From: Panagrolaimus kolymaensis | Taxonomy: Eukaryota; Nematoda; Chromadorea; Rhabditida; Panagrolaimidae | Assembly: GCA_028622995.1 (NCBI GenBank) | Contig: JAJQJQ010000034.1 | Location: 1,488,001 to 1,552,000, forward strand | DNA: 64,000 bases | Direction: 5' to 3' | Part shown: piece after piece, positions 1-13,416 of the stretch | Numbering within the stretch: the first letter of the stretch is position 1 | How the letters are laid out: every line of letters begins with the position of its first letter | The notes under the pieces: model-generated | What the model was told of the DNA's origin: nothing | What the model saw: only the letters and a program-made list of their open reading frames with translations | Database searches by the model: none | Position numbers and translations under genes: made by a program

Positions 1-89
1 CAGAAGAAAAAATAAATGTCTCCTCTTTTGTAGAGTCAAACATAGCAAATTTGCTTTTGATTTTTAACTAAAAATATTTATTTAAATTT

Positions 90-230
90 CTGAACCTGCC
101 AAAACGGGTGATGACTATTTTTTATGAATAAATAGGATCTTCAGAAGAAAAAATAAATGTCTCCTCTTTTGTAGAGTCAAACATAGCAAATTTGCTTTTG
201 ATTTTTAACTAAAAATATTTATTTTAATTT
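90..230 (+). repeat. Representative type A monomer, 141 bp
   Basis: First complete A monomer. Landmarks in order are CTGAACCTGCC, AAAACGGGTGATGACTA, ATGAATAAATAGGATCTTC, the pyrimidine/purine core CTCCTCTTTTGTAGAG, the palindrome AGCAAATTTGCT, then the AT-rich tail ending in ATTT. Neighbouring A copies differ by single bases, mainly TTTATTTAAATTT against TTTATTTTAATTT in the tail. Confidence 0.95.
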
Positions 231-369
231 CTGAACCTGGCAAAATTAGAGATGAAGATTTTATTGAATTAAAAGGACCTCAAAAAATAAAACAAAAGTC
301 TCCTCTTTTGTAGAGTCAAACAAAGCAAATTTGCTTTTGATTTTTAACTAAAAATATTTATTTTAATTT
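231..369 (+). repeat. Representative type B monomer, 139 bp
   Basis: First complete B monomer. It is two bases shorter than A and has a different head (GGCAAAATTAGAGATGAAG, then TTGAATTAAAAGGACCTC). It shares CTCCTCTTTTGTAGAG with A and has AAACAAAGC before the palindrome, which lengthens the perfect palindrome to 16 bp (AAAGCAAATTTGCTTT). Many B copies have TTTTTTACTAAAA in place of TTTTTAACTAAAA. Intact B heads are confined to block I apart from one chimera near 24508. Confidence 0.95.
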
Positions 370-3300
370 CTGAACCTGGCAAAATTAGAGATGAAGATTT
401 TATTGAATTAAAAGGACCTCAAAAAATAAAACAAAAGTCTCCTCTTTTGTAGAGTCAAACAAAGCAAATTTGCTTTTGATTTTTTACTAAAAATATTTAT
501 TTTAATTTCTGAACCTGCCAAAACGGGTGATGACTATTTTTTATGAATAAATAGGATCTTCAGAAGAAAAAATAAATGTCTCCTCTTTTGTAGAGTCAAA
601 CATAGCAAATTTGCTTTTGATTTTTAACTAAAAATATTTATTTTAATTTCTGAACCTGCCAAAACGGGTGATGACTATTTTTTATGAATAAATAGGATCT
701 TCAGAAGAAAAAATAAATGTCTCCTCTTTTGTAGAGTCAAACATAGCAAATTTGCTTTTGATTTTTAACTAAAAATATTTATTTTAATTTCTGAACCTGG
801 CAAAATTAGAGATGAAGATTTTATTGAATTAAAAGGACCTCAAAAAATAAAACAAAAGTCTCCTCTTTTGTAGAGTCAAACAAAGCAAATTTGCTTTTGA
901 TTTTTAACTAAAAATATTTATTTTAATTTCTGAACCTGGCAAAATTAGAGATGAAGATTTTATTGAATTAAAAGGACCTCAAAAAATAAAACAAAAGTCT
1001 CCTCTTTTGTAGAGTCAAACAAAGCAAATTTGCTTTTGATTTTTTACTAAAAATATTTATTTTAATTTCTGAACCTGCCAAAACGGGTGATGACTATTTT
1101 TTATGAATAAATAGGATCTTCAGAAGAAAAAATAAATGTCTCCTCTTTTGTAGAGTCAAACAAAGCAAATTTGCTTTTGATTTTTAACTAAAAATATTTA
1201 TTTTAATTTCTGAACCTGGCAAAATTAGAGATGAAGATTTTATTGAATTAAAAGGACCTCAAAAAATAAAACAAAAGTCTCCTCTTTTGTAGAGTCAAAC
1301 AAAGCAAATTTGCTTTTGATTTTTAACTAAAAATATTTATTTTAATTTCTGAACCTGGCAAAATTAGAGATGAAGATTTTATTGAATTAAAAGGACCTCA
1401 AAAAATAAAACAAAAGTCTCCTCTTTTGTAGAGTCAAACAAAGCAAATTTGCTTTTGATTTTTTACTAAAAAAATTTATTTTAATTTCTGAACCTGCCAA
1501 AACGGGTGATGACTATTTTTTATGAATAAATAGGATCTTCAGAAGAAAAAATAAATGTCTCCTCTTTTGTAGAGTCAAACATAGCAAATTTGCTTTTGAT
1601 TTTTAACTAAAAATATTTATTTTAATTTCTGAACCTGGCAAAATTAGAGATGAAGATTTTATTGAATTAAAAGGACCTCAAAAAATAAAACAAAAGTCTC
1701 CTCTTTTGTAGAGTCAAACAAAGCAAATTTGCTTTTGATTTTTTACTAAAAATATTTATTTAAATTTCTGAACCTGCCAAAACGGGTGATGACTATTTTT
1801 TATGAATAAATAGGATCTTCAGAAGAAAAAATAAATGTCTCCTCTTTTGTAGAGTCAAACATAGCAAATTTGCTTTTGATTTTTAACTAAAAATATTTAT
1901 TTTAATTTCTGAACCTGGCAAAATTAGAGATGAAGATTTTATTGAATTAAAAGGACCTCAAAAAATAAAACAAAAGTCTCCTCTTTTGTAGAGTCAAACA
2001 AAGCAAATTTGCTTTTGATTTTTTACTAAAAATATTTATTTTAATTTCTGAACCTGCCAAAACGGGTGATGACTATTTTTTATGAATAAATAGGATCTTC
2101 AGAAGAAAAAATAAATGTCTCCTCTTTTGTAGAGTCAAACATAGCAAATTTGCTTTTGATTTTTAACTAAAAATATTTATTTTAATTTCTGAACCTGGCA
2201 AAATTAGAGATGAAGATTTTATTGAATTAAAAGGACCTCAAAAAATAAAACAAAAGTCTCCTCTTTTGTAGAGTCAAACAAAGCAAATTTGCTTTTGATT
2301 TTTTACTAAAAATATTTATTTTAATTTCTGAACCTGCCAAAACGGGTGATGACTATTTTTTATGAATAAATAGGATCTTCAGAAGAAAAAATAAATGTCT
2401 CCTCTTTTGTAGAGTCAAACATAGCAAATTTGCTTTTGATTTTTAACTAAAAATATTTATTTTAATTTCTGAACCTGCCAAAACGGGTGATGACTATTTT
2501 TTATGAATAAATAGGATCTTCAGAAGAAAAAATAAATGTCTCCTCTTTTGTAGAGTCAAACATAGCAAATTTGCTTTTGATTTTTAACTAAAAATATTTA
2601 TTTTAATTTCTGAACCTGGCAAAATTAGAGATGAAGATTTTATTGAATTAAAAGGACCTCAAAAAATAAAACAAAAGTCTCCTCTTTTGTAGAGTCAAAC
2701 AAAGCAAATTTGCTTTTGATTTTTAACTAAAAATATTTATTTTAATTTCTGAACCTGGCAAAATTAGAGATGAAGATTTTATTGAATTAAAAGGACCTCA
2801 AAAAATAAAACAAAAGTCTCCACTTTTGTAGAGTCAAACAAAGCAAATTTGCTTTTGATTTTTTACTAAAAATATTTATTTTAATTTCTGAACCTGCCAA
2901 AACGGGTGATGACTATTTTTTATGAATAAATAGGATCTTCAGAAGAAAAAATAAATGTCTCCTCTTTTGTAGAGTCAAACATAGCAAATTTGCTTTTGAT
3001 TTTTAACTAAAAATATTTATTTTAATTTCTGAACCTGGCAAAATTAGAGATGAAGATTTTATTGAATTAAAAGGACCTCAAAAAATAAAACAAAAGTCTC
3101 CTCTTTTGTAGAGTCAAACAAAGCAAATTTGCTTTTGATTTTTTACTAAAAATATTTATTTAAATTTCTGAACCTGCCAAAACGGGTGATGACTATTTTT
3201 TATGAATAAATAGGATCTTCAGAAGAAAAAAAAAATGTCTCCTCTTTTGTAGAGTCAAACATAGCAAATTTGCTTTTGATTTTTAACTAAAAATATTTAT

Positions 3301-6300
3301 TTTAATTTCTGAACCTGGCAAAATTAGAGATGAAGATTTTATTGAATTAAAAGGACCTCAAAAAATAAAACAAAAGTCTCCTCTTTTGTAGAGTCAAACA
3401 AAGCAAATTTGCTTTTGATTTTTTACTAAAAATATTTATTTAAATTTCTGAACCTGCCAAAACGGGTGATGACTATTTTTTATGAATAAATAGGATCTTC
3501 AGAAGAAAAAATAAATGTCTCCTCTTTTGTAGAGTCAAACATAGCAAATTTGCTTTTGATTTTTAACTAAAAATATTTATTTTAATTTCTGAACCTGGCA
3601 AAATTAGAGATGAAGATTTTATTGAATTAAAAGGACCTCAAAAAATAAAACAAAAGTCTCCTCTTTTGTAGAGTCAAACAAAGCAAATTTGCTTTTGATT
3701 TTTTACTAAAAATATTTATTTAAATTTCTGAACCTGGCAAAATTAGAGATGAAGATTTTATTGAATTAAAAGGACCTCAAAAAATAAAACAAAAGTCTCC
3801 TCTTTTGTAGAGTCAAACAAAGCAAATTTGCTTTTGATTTTTTACTAAAAATATTTATTTAAATTTCTGAACCTGCCAAAACGGGTGATGACTATTTTTT
3901 ATGAATAAATAGGATCTTCAGAAGAAAAAATAAATGTCTCCTCTTTTGTAGAGTCAAACATAGCAAATTTGCTTTTGATTTTTAACTAAAAATATTTATT
4001 TTAATTTCTGAACCTGCCAAAACGGGTGATGACTATTTTTTATGAATAAATAGGATCTTCAGAAGAAAAAATAAATGTCTCCTCTTTTGTAGAGTCAAAC
4101 ATAGCAAATTTGCTTTTGATTTTTAACTAAAAATATTTATTTTAATTTCTGAACCTGGCAAAATTAGAGATGAAGATTTTATTGAATTAAAAGGACCTCA
4201 AAAAATAAAACAAAAGTCTCCTCTTTTGTAGAGTCAAACAAAGCAAATTTGCTTTTGATTTTTTACTAAAAAAATTTATTTAAATTTCTGAACCTGCCAA
4301 AACGGGTGATGACTATTTTTTATGAATAAATAGGATCTTCAGAAGAAAAAATAAATGTCTCCTCTTTTGTAGAGTCAAACATAGCAAATTTGCTTTTGAT
4401 TTTTAACTAAAAATATTTATTTTAATTTCTGAACCTGGCAAAATTAGAGATGAAGATTTTATTGAATTAAAAGGACCTCAAAAAATAAAACAAAAGTCTC
4501 CTCTTTTGTAGAGTCAAACAAAGCAAATTTGCTTTTGATTTTTTACTAAAAATATTTATTTAAATTTCTGAACCTGGCAACATTAGAGATGAAGATTTTA
4601 TTGAATTAAAAGGACCTCAAAAAATAAAACAAAAGTCTCCTCTTTTGTAGAGTCAAACAAAGCAAATTTGCTTTTGATTTTTTACTAAAAATATTTATTT
4701 AAATTTCTGAACCTGCCAAAACGGGTGATGACTATTTTTTATGAATAAATAGGATCTTCAGAAGAAAAAATAAATGTCTCCTCTTTTGTAGAGTCAAACA
4801 TAGCAAATTTGCTTTTGATTTTTAACTAAAAATATTTATTTTAATTTCTGAACCTGGCAAAATTAGAGATGAAGATTTTATTGAATTAAAAGGACCTCAA
4901 AAAATAAAACAAAAGTCTCCTCTTTTGTAGAGTCAAACAAAGCAAATTTGCTTTTGATTTTTTACTAAAAATATTTATTTAAATTTCTGAACCTGGCAAA
5001 ATTAGAGATGAAGATTTTATTGAATTAAAAGGACCTCAAAAAATAAAACAAAAGTCTCCTCTTTTGTAGAGTCAAACAAAGCAAATTTGCTTTTGATTTT
5101 TTACTAAAAATATTTATTTAAATTTCTGAACCTGCCAAAACGGGTGATGACTATTTTTTATGAATAAATAGGATCTTCAGAAGAAAAAATAAATGTCTCC
5201 TCTTTTGTAGAGTCAAACATAGCAAATTTGCTTTTGATTTTTAACTAAAAATATTTATTTTAATTTCTGAACCTGGCAAAACGGGTGATGACTATTTTTT
5301 ATGAATAAATAGGATCTTCAGAAGAAAAAATAAATGTCTCCTCTTTTGTAGAGTCAAACATAGCAAATTTGCTTTTGATTTTTAACTAAAAATATTTATT
5401 TTAATTTCTGAACCTGGCAAAATTAGAGATGAAGATTTTATTGAATTAAAAGGACCTCAAAAAATAAAACAAAAGTCTCCTCTTTTGTAGAGTCAAACAA
5501 AGCAAATTTGCTTTTGATTTTTTACTAAAAATATTTATTTAAATTTCTGAACCTGGCAAAATTAGAGATGAAGATTTTATTGAATTAAAAGGACCTCAAA
5601 AAATAAAACAAAAGTCTCCTCTTTTGTAGAGTCAAACAAAGCAAATTTGCTTTTGATTTTTTACTAAAAATATTTATTTAAATTTCTGAACCTGCCAAAA
5701 CGGGTGATGACTATTTTTTATGAATAAATAGGATCTTCAGAAGAAAAAATAAATGTCTCCTCTTTTGTAGAGTCAAACATAGCAAATTTGCTTTTGATTT
5801 TTAACTAAAAATATTTATTTTAATTTCTGAACCTGCCAAAACGGGTGATGACTATTTTTTATGAATAAATAGGATCTTCAGAAGAAAAAATAAATGTCTC
5901 CTCTTTTGTAGAGTCAAACATAGCAAATTTGCTTTTGATTTTTAACTAAAAATATTTATTTTAATTTCTGAACCTGGCAAAATTAGAGATGAAGATTTTA
6001 TTGAATTAAAAGGACCTCAAAAAATAAAACAAAAGTCTCCTCTTTTGTAGAGTCAAACAAAGCAAATTTGCTTTTGATTTTTTACTAAAAATATTTATTT
6101 AAATTTCTGAACCTGCCAAAACGGGTGATGACTATTTTTTATGAATAAATAGGATCTTCAGAAGAAAAAATAAATGTCTCCTCTTTTGTAGAGTCAAACA
6201 TAGCAAATTTGCTTTTGATTTTTAACTAAAAATATTTATTTTAATTTCTGAACCTGGCAAAATTAGAGATGAAGATTTTATTGAATTAAAAGGACCTCAA

Positions 6301-6946
6301 AAAATAAAACAAAAGTCTCCTCTTTTGTAGAGTCAAACAAAGCAAATTTGCTTTTGATTTTTTACTAAAAATATTTATTTAAATTTCTGAACCTGGCAAA
6401 ATTAGAGATGAAGATTTTATTGAATTAAAAGGACCTCAAAAAATAAAACAAAAGTCTCCTCTTTTGTAGAGTCAAACAAAGCAAATTTGCTTTTGATTTT
6501 TTACTAAAAATATTTATTTAAATTTCTGAACCTGGCAAAATTAGAGATGAAGATTTTATTGAATTAAAAGGACCTCAAAAAATAAAACAAAAGTCTCCTC
6601 TTTTGTAGAGTCAAACAAAGCAAATTTGCTTTTGATTTTTTACTAAAAATATTTATTTAAATTTCTGAACCTGCCAAAACGGGTGATGACTATTTTTTAT
6701 GAATAAATAGGATCTTCAGAAGAAAAAATAAATGTCTCCTCTTTTGTAGAGTCAAACATAGCAAATTTGCTTTTGATTTTTAACTAAAAATATTTATTTT
6801 AATTTCTGAACCTGCCAAAAGGGGTAATGACTATTTTTTATGAATAAATAGGATCTTCAGAAGAAAAAATAAATGTCTCCTCTTTTGTAGAGTCAAACAT
6901 AGCAAATTTGCTTTTGATTTTTAACTAAAAATATTTATTTTAATTT

Positions 6947-7087
6947 CTGAACCTGCCAATTCGAGTGATGAAGATTTTTTATGAAATGTTAGGATCTTCA
7001 GAAAAACAAATAATTGTCTCCTCTTTTGTAGAGTCAAACATAGCAAATTTGCTTTTGATTTTTAACTAAAAATATTTATTTTAATTT
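6947..7087 (+). repeat. Representative type C monomer, 141 bp
   Basis: First C monomer. It has the same boundaries and tail as A, with head CCAATTCGAGTGATGAAG. Later C copies fall into linked subtypes: TTCGAGTG with GAAATGTTAGG, TTCGGGTG with GAAATTTTAGG or GAAATGTTAGG, and TTCGGTTG with GAAATGTTAGG. C is the parent of the 180-bp unit of block IV. Confidence 0.93.
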
Positions 7088-8213
7088 CTGAACCTGCCAA
7101 AAGGGGTAATGACTATTTTTTATGAATAAATAGGATCTTCAGAAGAAAAAATAAATGTCTCCTCTTTTGTAGAGTCAAACATAGCAAATTTGCTTTTGAT
7201 TTTTAACTAAAAATATTTATTTTAATTTCTGAACCTGCCAATTCGAGTGATGAAGATTTTTTATGAAATGTTAGGATCTTCAGAAAAACAAATAATTGTC
7301 TCCTCTTTTGTAGAGTCAAACATAGCAAATTTGCTTTTGATTTTTAACTAAAAATATTTATTTTAATTTCTGAACCTGCCAATTCGAGTGATGAAGATTT
7401 TTTATGAAATGTTAGGATCTTCAGAAAAACAAATAATTGTCTCCTCTTTTGTAGAGTCAAACATAGCAAATTTGCTTTTGATTTTTAACTAAAAATATTT
7501 ATTTTAATTTCTGAACCTGCCAATTCGAGTGATGAAGATTTTTTATGAAATGTTAGGATCTTCAGAAAAACAAATAATTGTCTCCTCTTTTGTAGAGTCA
7601 AACATAGCAAATTTGCTTTTGATTTTTAACTAAAAATATTTATTTAAATTTCTGAACCTGCCAATTCGAGTGATGAAGATTTTTTATGAAATGTTAGGAT
7701 CTTCAGAAAAACAAATAATTGTCTCCTCTTTTGAGGAGTCAAACATAGCAAATTTGCTTTTGATTTTTAACTAAAAATATTTATTTTAATTTCTGAACCT
7801 GCCAATTCGAGTGATGAAGATTTTTTATGAAATGTTAGGATCTTCAGAAAAACAAATAATTGTCTCCTCTTTTGTAGAGTCAAACATAGCAAATTTGCTT
7901 TTGATTTTTAACTAAAAATATTTATTTAAATTTCTGAACCTGCCAATTCGAGTGATGAAGATTTTTTATGAAATGTTAGGATCTTCAGAAAAACAAATAA
8001 TTGTCTCCTCTTTTGAGGAGTCAAACATAGCAATTTGCTTTTGATTTTTAACTAAAAATATTTATTTAAATTTCTGAACCTGCCAATTCGGTTGATGAAG
8101 ATTTTTTATGAAATGTTAGGATCTTCAGAAAAACAAATAATTGTCTCCTCTTTTGAGGAGTCAAACATAGCAATTTGCTTTTGATTTTTAACTAAAAATA
8201 TTTATTTTAATTT
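6947..8213 (+). repeat. Satellite block II: transition to type C monomers
   Basis: At 6947 the first type C monomer appears (head CCAATTCGAGTGATGAAG, body GAAATGTTAGGATCTTC, AAAACAAATAATTGTC). It alternates once with a modified A (AAAAGGGGTAATGAC, at 6806 and 7088) and then C takes over at 7229, 7370, 7511, 7652, 7793 and 7934. The GAGGAG form of the core first appears near 7733, and the one-base-shorter palindrome AGCAATTTGC near 8030. Type B is gone. This is a short sharp switch of monomer family inside one continuous array, all on the same strand. Confidence 0.9.
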
Positions 8214-8354
8214 CTGAACATGCCAAAACGGGTGATGACTATTTTTTATGAATAATTAGGATCTTAAGAAGAAAAAATAAATGTCTCCTATTTTGTAGAG
8301 TCAAACATAGCAAATTTGCTTTTGATTTTTAACTAAAAATATTTATTTAAATTT
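8214..8354 (+). repeat. Representative A2 monomer, 141 bp
   Basis: First A2 copy. It differs from type A of block I by ACATGCC for ACCTGCC, AATAATTAGG for AATAAATAGG and CTTAAGAAG for CTTCAGAAG. This first copy alone has CTCCTATTTTGTAG. A2 is found only in block III, always with the GTAGAG form of the core except at about 14460, where an A2 head is joined to a GAGGAG core. Confidence 0.92.
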
Positions 8355-9196
8355 CTGAACCTGCCAATTCGAGTGATGAAGATTTTTTATGAAATGTTAG
8401 GATCTTCAGAAAAACAAATAATTGTCTCCTCTTTTGAGGAGTCAAACATAGCAATTTGCTTTTGATTTTTAACTAAAAATATTTATTTTAATTTCTGAAC
8501 ATGCCAAAACGGGTGATGACTATTTTTTATGAATAATTAGGATCTTAAGAAGAAAAAATAAATGTCTCCTCTTTTGTAGAGTCAAACATAGCAAATTTGC
8601 TTTTGATTTTTAACTAAAAATATTTATTTAAATTTCTGAACCTGCCAATTCGGTTGATGAAGATTTTTTATGAAATGTTAGGATCTTCAGAAAAACAAAT
8701 AATTGTCTCCTCTTTTGAGGAGTCAAACATAGCAATTTGCTTTTGATTTTTAACTAAAAATATTTATTTTAATTTCTGAACATGCCAAAACGGGTGATGA
8801 CTATTTTTTATGAATAATTAGGATCTTAAGAAGAAAAAATAAATGTCTCCTCTTTTGTAGAGTCAAACATAGCAAATTTGCTTTTGATTTTTAACTAAAA
8901 ATATTTATTTAAATTTCTGAACCTGCCAATTCGGTTGATGAAGATTTTTTATGAAATGTTAGGATCTTCAGAAAAACAAATAATTGTCTCCTCTTTTGAG
9001 GAGTCAAACATAGCAATTTGCTTTTGATTTTTAACTAAAAATATTTATTTTAATTTCTGAACCTGCCAATTCGGTTGATGAAGATTTTTTATGAAATGTT
9101 AGGATCTTCAGAAAAACAAATAATTGTCTCCTCTTTTGAGGAGTCAAACATAGCAATTTGCTTTTGATTTTTAACTAAAAATATTTATTTTAATTT

Positions 9197-11306
9197 CTGA
9201 ACATGCCAAAACGGGTGATGACTATTTTTTATGAATAATTAGGATCTTAAGAAGAAAAAATAAATGTCTCCTCTTTTGTAGAGTCAAACATAGCAAATTT
9301 GCTTTTGATTTTTAACTAAAAATATTTATTTAAATTTCTGAACCTGCCAATTCGGGTGATGAAGATTTTTTATGAAATGTTAGGATCTTCAGAAAAACAA
9401 ATAATTGTCTCCTCTTTTGAGGAGTCAAACATAGCAAATTTGCTTTTGATTTTTAACTAAAAATATTTATTTAAATTTCTGAACCTGCCAATTCGAGTGA
9501 TGAAGATTTTTTATGAAATGTTAGGATCTTCAGAAAAACAAATAATTGTCTCCTCTTTTGTAGAGTCAAACATAGCAAATTTGCTTTTGATTTTTAACTA
9601 AAAATATTTATTTAAATTTCTGAACCTGCCAATTCGGGTGATGAAGATTTTTTATGAAATGTTAGGATCTTCAGAAAAACAAATAATTGTCTCCTCTTTT
9701 GAGGAGTCAAACATAGCAAATTTGCTTTTGATTTTTAAGTAAAAATATTTATTTAAATTTCTGAACCTGCCAATTCGGTTGATGAAGATTTTTTATGAAA
9801 TGTTAGGATCTTCAGAAAAACAAATAATTGTCGCCTCTTTTGAGGAGTCAAACATAGCAATTTGCTTTTGATTTTTAACTAAAAATATTTATTTTAATTT
9901 CTGAACCTGCCAATTCGGTTGATGAAGATTTTTTATGAAATGTTAGGATCTTCAGAAAAACAAATAATTGTCTCCTCTTTTGAGGAGTCAAACATAGCAA
10001 ATTTGTTTTTGATTTTTAACTAAAAATATTTATTTAAATTTCTGAACCTGCCAATTCGGTTGATGAAGATTTTTTATGAAATGTTAGGATCTTCAGAAAA
10101 ACAAATAATTGTCTCCTCTTTTGAGGAGTCAAACATAGCAATTTGCTTTTGATTTTTAACTAAAAATATTTATTTTAATTTCTGAACATGCCAAAACGGG
10201 TGATGACTATTTTTTATGAATAATTAGGATCTTAAGAAGAAAAAATAAATGTCTCCTCTTTTGTAGAGTCAAACATAGCAAATTTGCTTTTGATTTTTAA
10301 CTAAAAATATTTATTTAAATTTCTGAACCTGCCAATTCGAGTGATGAAGATTTTTTATGAAATGTTAGGATCTTCAGAAAAACAAATAATTGTCTCCTCT
10401 TTTGAGGAGTCAAACATAGCAATTTGCTTTTGATTTTTAACTAAAAATATTTATTTTAATTTCTGAACATGCCAAAACGGGTGATGACTATTTTTTATGA
10501 ATAATTAGGATCTTAAGAAGAAAAAATAAATGTCTCCTCTTTTGTAGAGTCAAACATAGCAAATTTGCTTTTGATTTTTAACTAAAAATATTTATTTAAA
10601 TTTCTGAACCTGCCAATTCGGTTGATGAAGATTTTTTATGAAATGTTAGGATCTTCAGAAAAACAAATAATTGTCTCCTCTTTTGAGGAGTCAAACATAG
10701 CAAATTTGCTTTTGATTTTTAACTAAAAATATTTATTTAAATTTTTGAACCTGCCAATTCGGTTGATGAAGATTTTTTATGAAATGTTAGGATCTTCAGA
10801 AAAACAAATAATTGTCTCCTCTTTTGAGGAGTCAAACATAGCAAATTTGTTTTTGATTTTTAACTAAAAATATTTATTTAAATTTCTGAACCTGCCAATT
10901 CGGTTGATGAAGATTTTTTATGAAATGTTAGGATCTTCAGAAAAACAAATAATTGTCTCCTCTTTTGAGGAGTCAAACATAGCAATTTGCTTTTGATTTT
11001 TAACTAAAAATATTTATTTTAATTTCTGAACATGCCAAAACGGGTGATGACTATTTTTTATGAATAATTAGGATCTTAAGAAGAAAAAATAAATGTCTCC
11101 TCTTTTGTAGAGTCAAACATAGCAAATTTGCTTTTGATTTTTAACTAAAAATATTTATTTAAATTTCTGAACCTGCCAATTCGAGTGATGAAGATTTTTT
11201 ATGAAATGTTAGGATCTTCAGAAAAACAAATAATTGTCTCCTCTTTTGAGGAGTCAAACATAGCAATTTGCTTTTGATTTTTAACTAAAAATATTTATTT
11301 TAATTT
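9197..11306 (+). repeat. 2,110-bp higher-order repeat, copy 1 (15 monomers)
   Basis: Fifteen monomers start at 9197, 9338, 9479, 9620, 9761, 9901, 10042, 10182, 10323, 10463, 10604, 10745, 10886, 11026 and 11167 (ten of 141 bp, five of 140 bp). Rare variants recur exactly 2,110 bp later: TCGCCTC at 9831 and 11941, TTTTTAAGTAAAA at 9731 and 11841, and GCAAATTTGTTTTTG near 10850 and 12960. One visible difference is TTTTTGAACC at 10742 against TTTCTGAACC in copy 2. Identity at this offset extends a little beyond the nominal ends, from about 9073 to about 11460. Confidence 0.88.
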
Positions 11307-13416
11307 CTGAACATGCCAAAACGGGTGATGACTATTTTTTATGAATAATTAGGATCTTAAGAAGAAAAAATAAATGTCTCCTCTTTTGTAGAGTCAAACA
11401 TAGCAAATTTGCTTTTGATTTTTAACTAAAAATATTTATTTAAATTTCTGAACCTGCCAATTCGGGTGATGAAGATTTTTTATGAAATGTTAGGATCTTC
11501 AGAAAAACAAATAATTGTCTCCTCTTTTGAGGAGTCAAACATAGCAAATTTGCTTTTGATTTTTAACTAAAAATATTTATTTAAATTTCTGAACCTGCCA
11601 ATTCGAGTGATGAAGATTTTTTATGAAATGTTAGGATCTTCAGAAAAACAAATAATTGTCTCCTCTTTTGTAGAGTCAAACATAGCAAATTTGCTTTTGA
11701 TTTTTAACTAAAAATATTTATTTAAATTTCTGAACCTGCCAATTCGGGTGATGAAGATTTTTTATGAAATGTTAGGATCTTCAGAAAAACAAATAATTGT
11801 CTCCTCTTTTGAGGAGTCAAACATAGCAAATTTGCTTTTGATTTTTAAGTAAAAATATTTATTTAAATTTCTGAACCTGCCAATTCGGTTGATGAAGATT
11901 TTTTATGAAATGTTAGGATCTTCAGAAAAACAAATAATTGTCGCCTCTTTTGAGGAGTCAAACATAGCAATTTGCTTTTGATTTTTAACTAAAAATATTT
12001 ATTTTAATTTCTGAACCTGCCAATTCGGTTGATGAAGATTTTTTATGAAATGTTAGGATCTTCAGAAAAACAAATAATTGTCTCCTCTTTTGAGGAGTCA
12101 AACATAGCAAATTTGTTTTTGATTTTTAACTAAAAATATTTATTTAAATTTCTGAACCTGCCAATTCGGTTGATGAAGATTTTTTATGAAATGTTAGGAT
12201 CTTCAGAAAAACAAATAATTGTCTCCTCTTTTGAGGAGTCAAACATAGCAATTTGCTTTTGATTTTTAACTAAAAATATTTATTTTAATTTCTGAACATG
12301 CCAAAACGGGTGATGACTATTTTTTATGAATAATTAGGATCTTAAGAAGAAAAAATAAATGTCTCCTCTTTTGTAGAGTCAAACATAGCAAATTTGCTTT
12401 TGATTTTTAACTAAAAATATTTATTTAAATTTCTGAACCTGCCAATTCGAGTGATGAAGATTTTTTATGAAATGTTAGGATCTTCAGAAAAACAAATAAT
12501 TGTCTCCTCTTTTGAGGAGTCAAACATAGCAATTTGCTTTTGATTTTTAACTAAAAATATTTATTTTAATTTCTGAACATGCCAAAACGGGTGATGACTA
12601 TTTTTTATGAATAATTAGGATCTTAAGAAGAAAAAATAAATGTCTCCTCTTTTGTAGAGTCAAACATAGCAAATTTGCTTTTGATTTTTAACTAAAAATA
12701 TTTATTTAAATTTCTGAACCTGCCAATTCGGTTGATGAAGATTTTTTATGAAATGTTAGGATCTTCAGAAAAACAAATAATTGTCTCCTCTTTTGAGGAG
12801 TCAAACATAGCAAATTTGCTTTTGATTTTTAACTAAAAATATTTATTTAAATTTCTGAACCTGCCAATTCGGTTGATGAAGATTTTTTATGAAATGTTAG
12901 GATCTTCAGAAAAACAAATAATTGTCTCCTCTTTTGAGGAGTCAAACATAGCAAATTTGTTTTTGATTTTTAACTAAAAATATTTATTTAAATTTCTGAA
13001 CCTGCCAATTCGGTTGATGAAGATTTTTTATGAAATGTTAGGATCTTCAGAAAAACAAATAATTGTCTCCTCTTTTGAGGAGTCAAACATAGCAATTTGC
13101 TTTTGATTTTTAACTAAAAATATTTATTTTAATTTCTGAACATGCCAAAACGGGTGATGACTATTTTTTATGAATAATTAGGATCTTAAGAAGAAAAAAT
13201 AAATGTCTCCTCTTTTGTAGAGTCAAACATAGCAAATTTGCTTTTGATTTTTAACTAAAAATATTTATTTAAATTTCTGAACCTGCCAATTCGAGTGATG
13301 AAGATTTTTTATGAAATGTTAGGATCTTCAGAAAAACAAATAATTGTCTCCTCTTTTGAGGAGTCAAACATAGCAATTTGCTTTTGATTTTTAACTAAAA
13401 ATATTTATTTTAATTT
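11307..13416 (+). repeat. 2,110-bp higher-order repeat, copy 2
   Basis: Second tandem copy of the 15-monomer block, with the same order of A2, C-GAGGAG and C-GTAGAG monomers and the same private variants as copy 1. After about 13570 the match ends: the monomer at 13558 has TTCGGTTG where the copy-1 equivalent at 11448 has TTCGGGTG. Fragments of the same order recur further on but not as a whole copy. Confidence 0.88.

Larger units (their letters stand above)
1..6946 (+). repeat. Satellite block I: A (141 bp) and B (139 bp) monomers
   Basis: Head-to-tail array of two monomer types sharing the core and tail but differing in the head. Type A starts CTGAACCTGCCAAAACGGG and carries GATGACTATTTTTTATG and CAGAAGAAAAAATAAATG. 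Type B starts CTGAACCTGGCAAAATTAG and carries AAAAGGACCTC and AAACAAAGC. From 90 to 6946 I count 23 A and 26 B, which accounts exactly for the length (23x141 + 26x139 = 6857). The order is irregular: ABBA tetramers (560 bp) at 90 and 650, then AB dimers, ABB trimers and one BBB (6248-6664). The first 89 bases are the tail of an A monomer cut by the window edge. Head hybrids occur, for example the A monomer at 5267 that starts with the B-like CCTGGC. No reading frame is kept open. The function is unknown; satellite DNA is the secure part of the call. Confidence 0.97.
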
